A stretch of 64,000 bases of DNA from positions 23,361,189 through 23,425,188 of the forward strand of contig JAJEKV010000001.1 in NCBI GenBank assembly GCA_021234155.1, given 5' to 3'. A model generated the notes under the pieces. The model saw nothing but the letters and a program-made list of their open reading frames with translations. It did not search any database and was not told where the DNA came from. Shown in pieces: positions 47,828 to 58,849 of this stretch. This DNA comes from Isoetes taiwanensis. Taxonomy: Eukaryota > Streptophyta > Lycopodiopsida > Isoetales > Isoetaceae. The translations under genes and the position numbers were made by a program. Position 1 is the stretch's first letter. Every line of letters starts with the position of its first letter.

Positions 47828-48113
47828 GTCGACTTGGACCCGAACACCTGGTCGTCTCCACTCGTAGTGGAGCCTACCGGGGCCGTGAACAAGCCACTAC
47901 AATTTTATTTTAAACCTAAAAAATAACAAGTGGCTGTGGACTTGAACCCGGGTACGTGGCCCTCTCCACTCTAGGTGGAGCCGGCCGTGCCCTTGAACAA
48001 GCCACTCCTTAACCTAGGAAAAATATATGATCGTAGTGAAGTGGACTTCGAACCCGGGTACATGGTCCTCCCCACTCTAGGTGGAGCCGACCCGTGCCCT
48101 TGAACAAGCCACT
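47828..48113 (-). repeat. Three tRNA-like repeats in tandem, copy 1
   Basis: Three units (about 47828-47898, 47930-48005 and 48039-48113) each read, on the minus strand, from GTGGCTTGTTCA through a strong CTCCAC/GTGGAG hairpin to a B-box-like GGGTTCAAGTCC and AGCCAC or a variant. The ends GTGGCT and AGCCAC can pair like an acceptor stem. They look like a tRNA-derived sequence amplified locally. The T-stem is imperfect, so they are not functional tRNA genes. Confidence 0.5.
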
Positions 48114-48199
48114 CCATCAATTTTTTTTAACCTGCTTAAAATTATAAAAATAAAATGCAAGCGCGATCAACTTACCAAAAGAAGGACGTGTGTAACAAG

Positions 48200-48590
48200 A
48201 TCCTGACGGGTCCAAATCGAAATAGAAAGCAACAAAGAGTTAGAAGAATAAGAACAACGGAAAAAAAAGATCGAAGAAGAAACAAAAAAAAAAAAAAAAA
48301 AAAAAGATGAAGAAATAGTAAAACAAGAAAGAAAAAAAATGAATGAATCAAAGAAGAAGAGAAGGGTGGGAGAAAGAAGAGAAGGGGAAAGAGGAGAAAA
48401 AAGAAATTAGGGGAAGAAAGAGAAGAATGGAAGAAATAAGAGAATGAAATGGAAGAAGATAGAAGAATGGAAGAATGGAAGAGTGAAATAAGGGAAGAAT
48501 CAAGAAAGAAAAATGAGGAAAGAAGGAAAAGAAGAAGAATGAAGAAACAAGAAGAAGAAAAAGAAGGAAAGAGATAGAAAAAAAAATTTG
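48200..48590 (+). repeat. Long purine tract, copy 1
   Basis: About 390 bp almost free of C and poor in T, built of GAAGAA, GGAAGAAT and A-run words, with an A-run near 48285-48304. It is the type of sequence that expands by slippage and can form triplex DNA. Copy 2 is at about 57950-58320. Confidence 0.85.
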
Positions 48591-48764
48591 AAATCTACAC
48601 TAAATCATTCAATCCAAAAAACCATTCAATCCAAAAACCATGATCTACTAACCTTAAAAAGAGTGCTTGCAAGTCGCTCAAGGTCGAGCGCAAGATCGCC
48701 CAAAATAGTCGATAGAAGAAGCCTAGGAATGGTCCCTAAAAGACGGCCAGCGGATCAGAAAAAA

Positions 48765-48930
48765 CACCGGCGTCGCATGCGACGTCGCGGACGTCACATC
48801 TTGACGTAATTTTGAAATCGTATATCACGATTTCAAATCAGATATATCGATTTCAAAATCGTATATCTGGTTTAACGTCGCATGCGACGATGTCCGCTGA
48901 CGATATTTTGTTATAGCGGCGTCTAACACT
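48765..48930. repeat. Inner GACGTCGC patch with cgtatatacg palindromes, copy 1
   Basis: GGCGTCGCATGCGACGTCGC, then several AAATCGTATAT..GATTT inverted words, then CGTCGCATGCGACGATG and TTTTGTTATAGCGGCGTC. It resembles the subterminal domains but lies 1.9 kb inside the element, and may be a former end or a duplicated binding domain. Confidence 0.75.
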
Positions 48931-49110
48931 TTTTAATTTTTGGTGCCTTTTTTCATCCGATGGTCATGAAAGTTTGTCCTTATGCTAATTTGGACATTCC
49001 CGAGCCATGTATGCGATCAAAATCGCATTCCTGGGATTTAACCAATGTTCTATTGCTACTACTTACGAATGTTTGAGCCCTGTGGGTGGCATGTTTGAGC
49101 CCGGGGTGGC

Positions 49111-52100
49111 GGTTTGATAAGTTCTCCGGACGGATGTTGGATTTTTTTTGGCCTTATCGAACGAGGGCCCTTGAACGAAGGATTCAATGGTGGGATAGGG
49201 GAACCGAGATCCCGGAGTGTGGTCTTTAGCGTCACGGCCCCGGGAGCGCTGCCAGGAAAGGCTACCTTGGGAAACTTTTTGGGGCTCGCCTCTTGGGGTT
49301 CGGACTCTCCCCTCTAATGAGATGGCCTTGCAAGGTCCCGGCCTTGTTTGACTTGGGCAAGTGTGCCCGGCTTTCAACAACAACGCTGCCCGGACCGTTC
49401 TAATGCAAACACTTTGATCTAAACCTTGTCCGGAATTTTTGAAAACTGGCCTGTATGTTGGCGATGACTTAGGAAGCCTGGGTCGGCTGACACAAAAATC
49501 AGAATTTAATTCCGTACTATGCATTAATTACGAATTTATGAATGTCTTGCTACACGCAAAAGTTGCCCTTTACTTCTAACCGCCACAACGGGAGGAGTAC
49601 AGATCCAAACTCCATTCCGTCCGGTTCCCTTGCTTTCGTTCTCAATCGCATCTTATTGGCCAAGTCCCAAGTGCAAAGGACCAAAACTTCGGCACCCAAA
49701 ATGCAAACCACCTTAGAACACGGCAACTCATAGGGTTTACGTTTGGAGGCTCTATCCTTGTCGATTCGACTAGGACCTTGCGCCGTCTTGGCGTAGGGGG
49801 GTGTTGGCCTTGAGCACGGACCCTAAAACCACTTGGAAGCAGCTTGCCCCAAAAGTCCTCTCCGAAGGCCCCGGCGACGGACGGGCAACTTTCCCTCTCC
49901 GGGAATCGTGATTCGCTCGCCAATGGACTCGGAACATCGACATTGCCACGGGGACCAAGTTTCCTGGCCAAAAGACCACCCCTTCTCGAGGGTAGCGTCA
50001 AACTATCTCATGTCCAACACACTTTCGTGAGTCAATTGGCCTAGGAGGTGGTCATTCGAATCTCTTTAACGTGGGGCGTAGTGTTTCTTTCTTTTGCAAA
50101 ACTGACCGTGCAACTTGGTCTCTAGGGTAATTTCGGCCTCCCGGACGATGTGGCGAAGTCGAATCGCCATTCCGGAGCCTCCGCAATGTCCGAACGACAA
50201 AACACTTTGGTTTCTACACGGTCGACCGCAGAACGCTTCGCGGTTTGATAAGTTCTCCCGTGCGGATGTTGGATTTTGTTGGACCTTATCGAGCCAGGGC
50301 CCTTGAACGAAGGATTCAACGGTCGGATAGGGGAACCGAGATCCGGGAGTGTGGTCTTTAGCGTACGGCCCCCCGGGGGAGCGCTGCCAGGAAAGGCTAC
50401 CTCGGGAAACTTTTTGGGGCTCGCCTCTTGGGGTTCGGACTCTCCCCTCTAATGAGGCGGCCTTGCAAGGTCCTGGCCTTGTTTGACTTGGGCAAGTGTG
50501 CCAGCTCGGCTGCCCAACAACAGGCTGCCCGGACCGTTCTAATGCAAACACTTTGATCTAAACCTTGTCCGGAAATTTTGAAAACTGGCCTGAATGTTGA
50601 CGATGACTTAGGAAGCCTGCTGACAAAAAATCAGAATTTAATTTCGTACTATGCATTAATTACAAATTTATGAATGTCTTGCTACTGCAAAAGCTGCCCT
50701 TTACTTCTAACTGCCACAACGGGAGGAGTACAGATCCAAACTCCATTCCGTCAGTTCCCCTTGCTTCGCGCTCTCAACTGCATCTTATCGGCCAAGTTCC
50801 AAGTGCAAAGGACCAAAACTCGGCACCCAAAATGCAAACCCTGCTAGAACCTGGCAACTCATAAGGTTTACGTTTCGGAGGCTCTATCCTTGTCAGATTC
50901 GACTAGGGCCTTGCGCCGTGTCTTGACGTAGAGGGGGGGGTGTTGACGCCAGAGCACGGACCCTAAAACCACACAGGAAGCTTGCCCCAAAAGTCCTCTC
51001 CGAAGGCCACGGCGACGGACGGGCAACTTCCCTCTCCTAATCGTGATTCGGCTCTGCCAATGGACTCGGAACATCGACATTGCCCTGGGGACCAAGTTTC
51101 CTGGCCAAAAGACCACCCCTTCTCGAGGTAGCGTCAAACTATCTCATGTCCAACACACTCGTAGTCAATTGGCCTAGGAGGTGGGCATTAATCTTGCGTA
51201 GGGCGTAAGTGTTTCTTTCTTTTGCAAAACCGGCCGCAACTTGGTCTCTAGGGTAATTTCGGCCTCTCGGACGATGTGGCGAAGTCGAATCGCCATTCCG
51301 GAGCCTCCGCAATGTCCGAACGACAAAACACTTTGGTTTCTACACGGTCGACCGCAGAACGCTTCGCGGTTTGATAAGTTCTCCCGGACGGATGTTGGAT
51401 TTTGTTGGACCTTATCGAGCCAGGGCCCTTGAACGAAGGATTCAATGGTCGGATAGGGGAACCGGATCCCCCGGAGTGTGGTCTTTAGCGTCGGACCCCA
51501 GTGGCAGCCGCCGAGGAAAGGCTACCTCGAAACTTTTTGGGGCTCGCCTCTTGGGGTTCTGGACTCTCCCCTCTAATGAGACGGCCTTGCAAGGTCCTGG
51601 CCTTGTTTGACTTGGGCAAGTGTGCCCGGCTCGGCTGCCCAACAACGAAGTTGCCGAACCGTTCTAATGCAAACACTTTGATCTAAACCTTGTCCGGAAA
51701 TTTTGAAAACTGGCCTGTATGTTGGCGATGACTTAGGAAGCCTGTGACAAAAAAAATCAGAATTTAATTCCGTACTATGCATTAATTACGAATTTATGAA
51801 TGTCTTGCTCTTGCAAAAGGCGCCCTTTACTTCTAACCGCCACAACGGGAGGAGTACAGATCCAAACTCCATTCCGCTGGTTCCCCTTGCAGCTCTCAAC
51901 TGCATCTTATCGGCCAAGTTCCAAGTGCAAAGGACCAAAACTTCGGCACCCAAAACGCAAACCCCTGCTAGAACCCGGCAACTCATAAGGTTTACGTTTG
52001 AGGCTCTATCCTTGTCGATTCGACTAGGACCTTGCGCCGCGTCTTGACGTGAGGGGGGTGTTGACGCCGAGCACGGACCCTAAAACCACACAAGCGGCTT

Positions 52101-55100
52101 GCCCCAAAAGTCCTCTCCGGCCCACGGCGACGGACGGGCAACTTCCCCTCTCCCGGATCGTGATTCGCTCGCCAATGGACTCCGGAACATCGACATTGCC
52201 ACGGGGACCAAGTTTCCTGGCCAAAAGACCACCCCTTCTCGAGGTAGCGTCAAACTATCTCATGTCCAACACACACTCGTAGTCAATTGGCCTAGGAGGT
52301 GGGCATTTAATCTTTAAAGCGTAGGGCGTAAGTGTTTCTTTCTTTTGCAAAACTGACCGTGCAACTTGGTCTCTAGGGTAATTTCGGCCTCTCGGACGAT
52401 GTGGCGAAGTCGAATCGCCATTCCGGAGCCTCCGCAATGTCCGAACGACAAAACACTTTGGTTTCTACACGGTCGACCGCAGAACGCTTCGCGGTTTGAT
52501 AAGTTCTCCCGGACGGATGTTGGATTTTGTTGGACCTTATCGAGCCAGGGCCCTTGAACGAAGGATTCAACGGTCGGATAGGGGAACCGAGATCCGGGAG
52601 TGTGGTCTTTAGCGTACGGCCCCCCGGGGGAGCGCTGCTAGGAAAGGCTACCTCGGGAAACTTTTTGGGGCTCGCCTCTTGGGGTTCGGACTCTCCCCTC
52701 TAATGAGGCGGCCTTGCAAGGTCCTGGCCTTGTTTGACTTGGGCAAGTGTGCCACCGGCTCGCTGCCAACAACAGTTGCCCGACCGTTCTAATGCAAACA
52801 CTTTGATCTAAACCTTGTCCGAAATTTTGAAAACTGCCTGTATGTTGGCGATGACTTAGGAAGCCCACGACAAAAATCAGAATTTAATTCCGTTACTACT
52901 AATTTATGAATGTCTTGCTACCGCAAAGCCGCCCTTTACTTCTAACCGCCACAACGGAGGAGTACAGATCCAAACTCCATTCCGTCGGGTTCCCCTTGCT
53001 TCAAGGCTCAACTGCATCTTATCAGCCAAGTTCCAAGTGCAAAGGACCAAAACTTCGGCACCCAAAACGCAAACCCCAGAACCCGCAACTCATAAGGTTT
53101 ACGCTTTGGAGGCTCTATCCTTGTCGATTCGACTAGGACCTTGCGTGCCGTCTTGGCGTGGGGGGGTGTTGGCCTTGAGCACGGACCCTAAAACCACACC
53201 TGGAAGCGGCTTGCCCCAAAAGTCCTCTCCCGAAGGCCACGGCGACGGACGGGCAACTTCCCTCTCCTAATCGTGATTCGCTCGCCAATGGACTCGGAAC
53301 ATCGACATTGCCCCGGGGACCAAGTTTCCTGGCCAAAAGACCACCCCTTCTCGAGGTAGCGTCAAACTATCTCATGTCCAACACACTCGTAGTCAATTGG
53401 CCTAGGAGGTGGGCGTCCGAATCTTTAACGTGGGGCGTAAGTGTTTCTTTCTTTTGCAAAACTGACCGTGCAACTTGGTCTCTAGGGTAATTTCGTCCTC
53501 CCGGACGATGTGGCGAAGTCGAATCGCCATTCCGGAGCCTCCGCAATGTCCGAACGACAAAACACTTTGGTTTCTACACGGTCGACCGCAGAACGCTTCG
53601 CGGTTTGATAAGTTCTCCCGGACGGATGTTGGATTTTGTTGGACCTTATCGAGCCAGGGCCCTTGAACGAAGGATTCAACGGTCGGATAGGGGAACCGAG
53701 ATCCGGGAGTGTGGTCTTTAGCGTACGGCCCCCAGGGGAGCGCTGCCAGGAAAGGCTGCCTCGGGAAACTTTTTGGGGCTCGCCTCTTGGGGTCCGGACT
53801 CTCCCCTCTAATGAGGTGGCCTTGCAAGGTCCTGGCCTTGTTTGACTTGGGCAAGTGTGCCCATTTCGCTGCCCAACAACAGTCACTGGGACCGTTCTAA
53901 TGCAAAACACTTTGATCTAAACCTTGTCCAGAAATTTTGAAAACTAGCCTGTATGTTGGCGATGACTTAGAAGCCTGCTGACAAAAAATCAGAATTTAAT
54001 TCCGTACTATGCATTAATTACGAATTTATGAATGTCTTGCTACTGCAAAAGCTGCCCTTTACTTCTAACTGCCACAACGGGAGGAGTACAGATCCAAACT
54101 CCATTCCGTCAGTTCCCCTTGCTTCGTTCTCAATCGCATCTTATCAACCAAGTCCCAAGTGCAAAGGACCAAAACTTCGGCACCCAAAACGCAAACCCCC
54201 TTTAGAACCGGCAACTCATAGGGTTTACGTTTGGAGGCTCTATCCTTGTCGATTCGACTAGGACCTTGCCGCCGGTCTTGGCGTAGGGGGAGGTGTTGAC
54301 GCCTTTGCACGGACCCTAAAACCATCCGGAAGCGACTTGCCCCAAAAGTCCTCTCCCGAAGGCCCCGGGCGACGAACGGGCAACTTCCCCTCTCGGAATC
54401 GTGATTCGCTCTGCCAATGGACTCGGCGCCGACATTGCCCCGGAGACCAAGTTTCATGGCGAAGACCACCCCTTCTCGAGGCGTCAAACTATCTCATGTC
54501 CAACACACTTTCGTAGTCAATTGGCCTAGGAGGTGGTCGTCGAATCTTTAGGAACGTGGGCGTAAGTGTTTCTTTCTTTTGCAAAAATGACCGCAACTTG
54601 GTCTCTAGGGTAATTTCGCCTCCCTGACGATGTGGCAAAGTCGAATCGCCATTCCGGAGCCTCCGCACGTGTCCGAACGACAAAACACTTTGGTTTCTAC
54701 AAGGTCGACCGCGGGGCGCTTCATGGTTTGATAAGTTCTCCCGGGGCGGATGTTGGATTTTTTTGACCTTATCGAGGCAGGCCCTTGAACGAAGGATTCA
54801 ACGGTTGGGATAGGGGACCGAGATCCGGGAGTGTGGTCTTTAGCGTCACGGCCCGTGGGAGCCGCCCAGAAAGGCTGCCTCGGGGAAACTTTTTGGGCTC
54901 GCCTCTTGGGGTCCTGACTCTCCCCTCTAATGAGGTGGCCTTGCAAGGTCCTGGCCTTGTTTGACTTGGGCAAAGTGTGCCCATTTCGGCTGCCCAACAA
55001 CAGTTTGCCCGGGACCGTTCTAATGCAAAACACTTTGATCTAAACCTTGTCCAAAAATTTTGAAAACTGGCTCAGAGTTGGCGATGACTTAGGAAGCCTG

Positions 55101-56300
55101 GCCGACAAAAATAAAAATTTAATTCCGTACTATGTATTAATTACGAATTTATGAATGTCTTGCTATTGCAAAAGTCGCCCTTTACTTCTAACCGCCACAA
55201 CGGAGGAGTACAGATCCAAACTCCATTCCGTCGGTTCCCCTTGCTTCGCATTCTCAAGCGCATCTTATCGGCCAAGTCCCAAGTGCAAAAGACCAAAACT
55301 TCGGCACCCAAAAACGCAAACCCCCGCTAGAACACCCAGCAACTCATAGGGTTTACGTTTGAGGCTCTATCCTTGTCGATTAGACTAGGACCTTTAAGTA
55401 GATGTCTTGGCGTAGAGTGGTGGTGTTGACGCCGAAGCACGGACCCTAAAACCACACAGGCGGCTTGCCCCAAAAGTCCTCTCCCCGGCCCTCGGCGGCG
55501 GACCGGGCAACTTCCCTCTCTCCGAGAATCGTGATTGGCTCTCCCAATGGACTTCGGAATGTCGACATTGTCACGGGGACCAAGTTTCGCGGGCGGAAGA
55601 CCACCCCCTTCTCGAGGAAGCGTCAAACTATCTCATGTCCAACACACTTTCGTAGTCAATTGGCCTAGGAGGTGGTCAAGGAATCTTTACCGCGTACGAG
55701 GGGTAAGTGTTTCTTTCTTTTGCAAACTGACCCGTGCAACTTGGTCTCTAGGATAATTTCGGCCTCCTCGACGATGTGGCTAAGTCGAATCGCCATTCCC
55801 GAACCCTCCGCCGTCCGAACGACAAAACACTTTGGTTTCTACGATTGGCCGCAGGGCCCAGCGGTTTGATAAGTTCTCCCAGACGGATGTTGGATTTTTT
55901 TGGACCTTATCGAGCCAGGGCCCTTGAACGAAGGATTCAACGGTCGGATAGGGGAACCGACATCCGGGAGTGTGGTCTTTAGCGTCGGACCCTCCTGTGG
56001 GACCGAGGAAAGGTCGCCTCGAAAACTTTTTGTGGCTCGCCTCTTGGGGTTCGGACTCTCCCCTAATGAGGCGACCTTGCAAGGTCCTGGCCTTGTTTGA
56101 CTTGGGCAAAGTGTGCCCTTCGGCTCCAACAACAAAAGCCCGGGGACCGTACTAATGCAAACACTTTGATCTAAACCTTGTCTGGAAATTTTGAAAACTG
56201 GCATGTACGTTGGCGATGACTTAGGAAGCCTGCTGACAAAAAATCAGAATTTAATTCCTTACTATGCATTAATTATGAATTTATGAATGTCTTGCTACTG
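49111..56300 (+). repeat. Array 1 of a 1.13-kb tandem repeat (6 full copies plus a part)
   Basis: Taking GGTTTGATAAGTTCTCC as phase zero, copies start at 49111, 50242, 51368, 52493, 53602, 54725 and 55863, so spacings are 1109-1138 bp. Each is G/C-richer than the surroundings. Each includes landmarks such as CCTTGAACGAAGGATTCAA, GGGGCTCGCCTCTTGGGG, GAATTTATGAATGTCTTGC and TCATGTCCAACACAC. The last copy breaks off near 56300, and a diverged piece of the same repeat follows (56301-56470). Open frames of up to about 160 codons occur on both strands and recur in each copy, but I recognise no protein. Confidence 0.95.
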
Positions 56301-56722
56301 CCCAACAACATGCTGCCTAGACCGTTCCAATGCTACCTATTTGATCAGAACTTTATCCGGAAATTCTAAAAATTTGCCTGTATGCTGGGGATGACCTAGG
56401 AAGCCAACTGGCAAAAAATCAGAATTTAATTCCATACCCTGCATTAATTACGAATTTATGAAGCATGAATGCAAAAGAACGCATAACTAAAAAATTCTGC
56501 ATCGAAAAAAGGTGGAATTTTGACAAGCGGTGCAACGTGCCGGTACGGACATGAGAAAAATATTTCACTAGGATATGCAGTGTTGGTGCACGAGGCGAGT
56601 AGTGGCTATCTTTACGTGTTCCCTGTTAGGGGAAAACCCGTATAGCCAATTCTATAACAATACGACCAATATTAGACAATGACATTGAAAGTTAACGTGA
56701 ACTAAGAGTTTATAGCACTTAC

Positions 56723-57177
56723 GAATCTATGTAAAAAGCCTTTTCGGCCGCCAGAACCCAAGTGAGACGGAATTCATTTGCTTGAAGTTGCCTTGGCAGT
56801 CCGTGAGGCAGATGTTTTTTCTTGGAATCCTTTGCACGTTCGAAAGTGATCTGATTGCAAGGAATACAACATGACAAGTTAAATGTCTTATTTCGAATTG
56901 AACGAATGGCAACAAATAACAAATACCTTGATATCTTCCTTATGGACCATTAAGTGGTTTAGGGACCTTTGACCAATCGCCCTCCCAATTTTTGGCATTC
57001 GACTTCAATTTTGCAATCACTCTTTGCCTTTTCTATAAATCGATAGATTAACACAAAACAAAAGAATAAAAATAAGACTATGACTAGGTCATGTACCTTC
57101 TTTTTTTTGCGGCCCCCATCATCGAAATGAGCCCCTTCCAAATCTGGATTAGTCGGATTAAAAGCTAGAGTTGGCTA
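56723..57177 (-). other. Coding-like exons in the CACTA-like element, copy 2
   Basis: Duplicate of 47310-47764 with a few changes, for example a shorter C run and a longer T run near 57100-57115 that alter the DDGG..RK part. The divergence does not look constrained for protein, which argues against a working gene in this copy. Confidence 0.3.
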
Positions 57178-57239
57178 ACATACGCTTTAGGGTTATAAGC
57201 TAGATTTGGCCACCTCTACCTAAGAATTACAAGAAAAGT

Positions 57240-57849
57240 CGACTTGGACCCGAACACCTGGTCGTCTCCACTCGTAGTGGAGCCTACCGTGCCCTTGAAC
57301 AAGCCACTACAATTTTATTTTAAACCTAAAAAATAACAAGTGGCTGTGGACTTGAACCCGGGTACGTGGCCCTCTCCACTCTAGGTGGAGCCGGCCGTGC
57401 CCTTGAACAAGCCACTCCTTAACCTAGGAAAAATATATGAGGGTAAAAGCATGTTAGGGTGTCCCTTAAAAAGTATTATTTAGTGACCAAAAAAGTACCT
57501 AAAAAGGTATCCAGGACTGGGTACTGGGTACCTGTGTAATATCTCAATAAAAGGTACATTCTAGAACTTTTATATGTATTTTGGTCTCCGGTAGCATTAT
57601 CTTTATCTTAGCTTTGAATATTAATGCGTCCGTGACTTTTATTTTGGACTTTTGTACTAGTTTTAATGAAAATAAAAATGAGAAAGTACCCAGTTCTGAA
57701 GTACCTAGTGTATGTACTTTTGCAGGTTCCAAAAGTGGTACACCCTAACATGCTTTTACCCATGATCGTAGTGAAGTGGACTTCGAACCCGGGTACATGG
57801 TCCTCCCCACTCTAGGTGGAGCCGACCCGTGCCCTTGAACAAGCCACTC
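57240..57849 (-). repeat. Three tRNA-like repeats, copy 2, split by a MITE
   Basis: The same three units as at 47828-48113 (here about 57240-57311, 57343-57415 and 57775-57849). The MITE at 57441-57761 separates the second from the third. Confidence 0.5.
57441..57761. mobile_element. MITE, 321 bp, with perfect 22-bp inverted ends
   Basis: The ends GGGTAAAAGCATGTTAGGGT (57441 onward) and its reverse complement (to 57761) match over 22 bp. ATGA stands on both sides (57437-57440 and 57762-57765). The corresponding place in duplication unit 1 (48027-48030) has a single ATGA and no insert, an empty site that proves the boundaries. The superfamily is unclear: a 4-bp, or 3-bp TGA, duplication with GGG ends could be Harbinger-related. 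Confidence 0.9.
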
Positions 57850-57949
57850 CATCAATTTTTTTTAACCTGCTTAAAATTATAAAAATAAAATGCAAGCGCG
57901 ATCAACTTACCAAAAGAAGGACGTGTGTAACAAGATCCTGACGGGTCCA

Positions 57950-58320
57950 AATCGAAATAGAAAGCAACAAAGAGTTAGAAGAATAAGAACAACGGAAAAA
58001 AAGATCGAAGAAGAAAAAAAAAAAAAAAAAAAAAAAAGATGAAGAAATAGTAAAACAAGAAAGAAAAAAAATGAATGAATCAAAGAAGAAGAGAAGGGTG
58101 GGAGAAAGAAGAGAAGGGGAAAGAGGAGAAAAAAGAAATTAGGGGAAGAAAGAGAAGAATGGAAGAAATAAGAGAATGAAATGGAAGAAGATAGAAGAAT
58201 GGAAGAATGGAAGAGTGAAATAAGGGAAGAATCGAAGAAAGAAATGAGGAAAGAAGGAAAAAGAAGAAGAATGAAGAAACAAGAAGAAGAAAAAGAAGGA
58301 AAGAGATAGAAAAAAATTTG
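57950..58320 (+). repeat. Long purine tract, copy 2
   Basis: Duplicate of the GAAGAA-rich tract at 48200-48590, differing mainly in A-run lengths. Confidence 0.85.
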
Positions 58321-58496
58321 AAATCTACACTAAATCATTCAATCCAAAAAACCATTCAATCCAAAAACCATGATCTACTAACCTTAAAAAGAGTGCTTGC
58401 AAGTCGTTCAAGGTCGTAGCGCCGAAGATCGCCCAAAATAGTCGATAGAAGAAGCCTAGGAATGGTCCCGGAAAAGACGGCCCGCGGGACTGTAAA

Positions 58497-58670
58497 AAAC
58501 ACACGGCGTCGCATGCGACGTCGCGACGTAATTTTGAAATCGTATATACGATTTCGAAATCGTATATACGATTTCAAAATCGTATATACGATTTCAAAAT
58601 CGATATACTGCTTTTAACGTCGCGATGCGACGGTCCACGACGATATTTTGTTATAGCGACGTCTAACACT
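58497..58670. repeat. Inner GACGTCGC patch with cgtatatacg palindromes, copy 2
   Basis: The same patch as 48765-48930, but here the palindromic word AAATCGTATATACGATTT is repeated cleanly about three times (58536-58592), each copy being its own reverse complement. Copy 1 has degenerate versions. Confidence 0.8.
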
Positions 58671-58849
58671 TTTTAATTTTTTTGGTGCCTTTTTTTCATC
58701 TGATGGTCATGAAAGTTTGTCCTTATGCTAATTTGGACATTCCCGAGCCATATATGCAGTCAAAATCGCATTCCGGATTTAACCAATGTTCTATTGCTAC
58801 TACTTACGAATGTTTGAGCCTGTGGTGGCATGTTTGAGCCTGGGGTGGC

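Larger units (their letters stand above)
47181..56593 (+). repeat. Internal tandem duplication, unit 1 (9.4 kb)
   Basis: It begins GGCGAGTAGTGGC and ends GTTGGTGCACGA. The same start and end bound unit 2 (56594-62983), which follows with no gap. The order inside is the same: coding-like block, three tRNA-like repeats, purine tract, inner GACGTCGC patch, 1.13-kb array, diverged end segment. Unit 1 is longer by almost exactly three monomers once the MITE in unit 2 is set aside. Confidence 0.9.

Noticed and set aside
49111-56300. CRISPR-like or other regular repeat-spacer array
   Set aside because: The repeats are 1.1 kb and contiguous, with no short repeat/unique spacer pattern. This is eukaryotic satellite-type DNA.
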